From contig NZ_JALUXE010000018.1 in the NCBI RefSeq assembly GCF_027019125.1, positions 1 to 43,729 of the forward strand: DNA of 43,729 bases, given 5' to 3'. This DNA comes from Roseovarius sp. (GTDB lineage Bacteria; Pseudomonadota; Alphaproteobacteria; Rhodobacterales; Rhodobacteraceae). How positions within the stretch are numbered: position 1 is the stretch's first letter; every line of letters starts with the position of its first letter. This document shows, in pieces, positions 42,885-43,729 of the stretch. The notes beneath the pieces are model-generated. The model searched no databases, had not been told where the DNA came from, and saw only the letters and a list, made by a program, of their open reading frames with translations. The position numbers and the translations under genes were made by a program.

Positions 42885-43505
42885 TCAGCCGGGCGGCGTG
42901 CGCATCCATTCCGCCAAGAGGTCGGTCTCTTGCCCCTGCCCGGCCGGGCCCAGATGATCGGCGGCACGCAGACGCACCTCCTCGGGCTTGTTCTGCCCCA
43001 GTTTCCACGTGCCCGCGATTTCGTCCACCCGCATCGCACAGGGCACGATCTGCCGCATCATTCGGTCCAGCACCTCGGGCGTCATCTTTTCGACCCGCCA
43101 TTCCGGCTTGGGCGCAAGCCGCGCCTCGAACTCCGCCGATTGCCGGTCCAGAAGGTCGCGCATCCCCTCTTGCGGCTGCACCATGACCTCTCCCACCAGA
43201 TGCACGGCGACATAGTTCCACGTCGGCACCTGATCCTCGACCCCATACCAATCGGGCGAAACATAGGAATGCGGCCCCTCGATCGCCAACCGCGCCTTGA
43301 GCGGCCCGGTCAAGAGCCGCGCAATCGGATTGGAACGTACCAGATGAAACTCGGCCTGCGTCCCATCCGCATTCAAGAGAAACGGAATATGGCTCATCAA
43401 TGGCCCCTCGGGGCTGCAAACGGCCAGGATCCCGAAGCCGCGTGCGCGCGCAAATTCCAGATTGCACGCCGCCGTGGCCTGACGAAAGGCGGGATTGGGA
43501 TGCAT
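42885..43505 (-). CDS. PaiB-like FMN-binding protein
   Basis: A 206-residue protein of the FMN-binding split-barrel PaiB family, called negative transcriptional regulator in Bacillus. The start MHPNPAFRQATAACNLEFARARGFG at 43505 is the family N-terminus. Other markers are LMSHIPFLLN, FHLVRSNPIARLL, AIEGPHSYVSPDWYG, VPTWNYVAVHLVGEV and IAGTWKLGQNKP. There is no DNA-binding domain, so direct regulation is doubtful and a flavin-dependent role is as likely. It starts 4 bases after the stop of the upstream amidase-like gene, so both probably share a transcript. Confidence 0.9.
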   Translation of the reverse strand: MHPNPAFRQATAACNLEFARARGFGILAVCSPEGPLMSHIPFLLNADGTQAEFHLVRSNPIARLLTGPLKARLAIEGPHSYVSPDWYGVEDQVPTWNYVAVHLVGEVMVQPQEGMRDLLDRQSAEFEARLAPKPEWRVEKMTPEVLDRMMRQIVPCAMRVDEIAGTWKLGQNKPEEVRLRAADHLGPAGQGQETDLLAEWMRTPPG

Positions 43506-43509
43506 CGCC

Positions 43510-43729
43510 CTATTCCCCGCGTCGGGGGCAGAGAACATCCTCGACCGCCTTTGCCACCCGCAACAGCCGCTCCTCGCCATAGGGCTGCCCGCAGAGCATC
43601 AGCCGACATTCCCCAAGTGGCCTGCCTTCTGACGTCAAGATCGCCTGATTTTGCCTGCTGGACAAGCATTTTTCGCCCCAACCGGCGTCTTTGGTCGCAC
43701 AAGCAGCTGGAACAGGGCGGATCAGACGG
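43510..43729 (-). CDS. C-terminal fragment of a probable amidase
   Basis: The minus-strand frame is open from the right edge to TAG at 43510-43512 and encodes about 72 residues. It contains AILTSEGRPLGECRLMLCGQPYGEERLLRVAKAVEDVL, which parallels the C-terminus of amidase-signature enzymes (G-x-P-x-G-x-Q-L-x-G-x-P-x-x-E-x-x-L-L), although the ECRLMLC part is unusual. The catalytic Ser-cisSer-Lys region would lie beyond the window. It ends 4 bases before the PaiB-like start, so it is probably the upstream gene of the same operon. Confidence 0.5.
   Translation of the reverse strand, partial: RLIRPVPAACATKDAGWGEKCLSSRQNQAILTSEGRPLGECRLMLCGQPYGEERLLRVAKAVEDVLCPRRGE

Noticed and set aside
1..43729. 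Mobile element, prophage, CRISPR array, tRNA or rRNA genes
   Set aside because: I found no transposase, integrase, terminal repeats, spaced repeat array, cloverleaf or rRNA sequence; the short repeats present are listed separately.

Overview
The window is a GC-rich stretch of chromosome from an alphaproteobacterium, most likely Rhodobacterales (Roseobacter/Rhodobacter lineage). The evidence is the str operon, the petABC cytochrome bc1 operon whose cytochrome c1 carries a Rhodobacter-type two-cysteine insertion, and several small families typical of this order (DUF2125, DUF3035, DUF1674, PF11316 glycosyltransferases). I see no rRNA or tRNA genes, CRISPR array, IS element, integrase or phage gene. 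The window looks like ordinary chromosome, densely packed into short operons with many 4-base ATGA overlaps. No gap between genes clearly exceeds 300 bases; the longest (about 330) is the str promoter and leader.

Layout. 1-3467: the str operon on the minus strand (rpsL-rpsG-fusA-tuf, tuf cut by the window edge) behind a near-consensus sigma-70 promoter, with REP-like hairpins in the fusA-tuf spacer. 3540-5190: two tandem putative rhamnosyltransferases. 5129-9877 (minus): EamA transporter, CysQ-like phosphatase with PmbA/TldE, and a DUF2125 protein. 10007-11385: an SDR/crotonase-like pair. 11392-14040 (minus): DUF1643, truB, a phosphodiester glycosidase, rbfA. 14203-15431: dapB and a small exported protein. 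15463-17301 (minus): an ECF41-type sigma factor operon with its own predicted ECF41 promoter. 17347-17538: a DUF1674/SDHAF4-like gene. 17608-26110 (plus): rsmB, heparinase II/III-like, purH, lspA, DUF3035 lipoprotein and an M16 protease pair.

26103-29447 (minus) is the most unusual part. Four genes joined by 4-base overlaps encode a rhodanese/DUF442-like protein, a 2-keto-3-deoxygalactonokinase (DgoK) homologue, a Kdo transferase (WaaA) homologue and a lipid A 4'-kinase (LpxK) homologue. The last three have intact frames and family-typical scaffolds but lack the catalytic motifs of their families. I read this as a repurposed set of 2-keto-3-deoxy-sugar/lipid A enzymes, not as the housekeeping Kdo-lipid A genes.

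29732-32149: a universal stress protein, an AGCS alanine/Na+ symporter with a strong terminator, and a small coiled-coil stress protein. 32213-34820 (minus): class III aminotransferase, DsbA-like thioredoxin, DciA/DUF721. 34903-37145: mutY and an AlkB-type membrane hydroxylase. 37321-39072 (minus): bicupin and fatty-acid desaturase. 39255-42012 (minus): petABC. 42222-43729 (minus): glutathione S-transferase, a PaiB-like FMN-binding protein and the C-terminal end of a probable amidase.

Family assignments come from reading translated motifs; no database search was run. Start codons were chosen from Shine-Dalgarno spacing and family N-termini, and doubtful cases are flagged in the entries.
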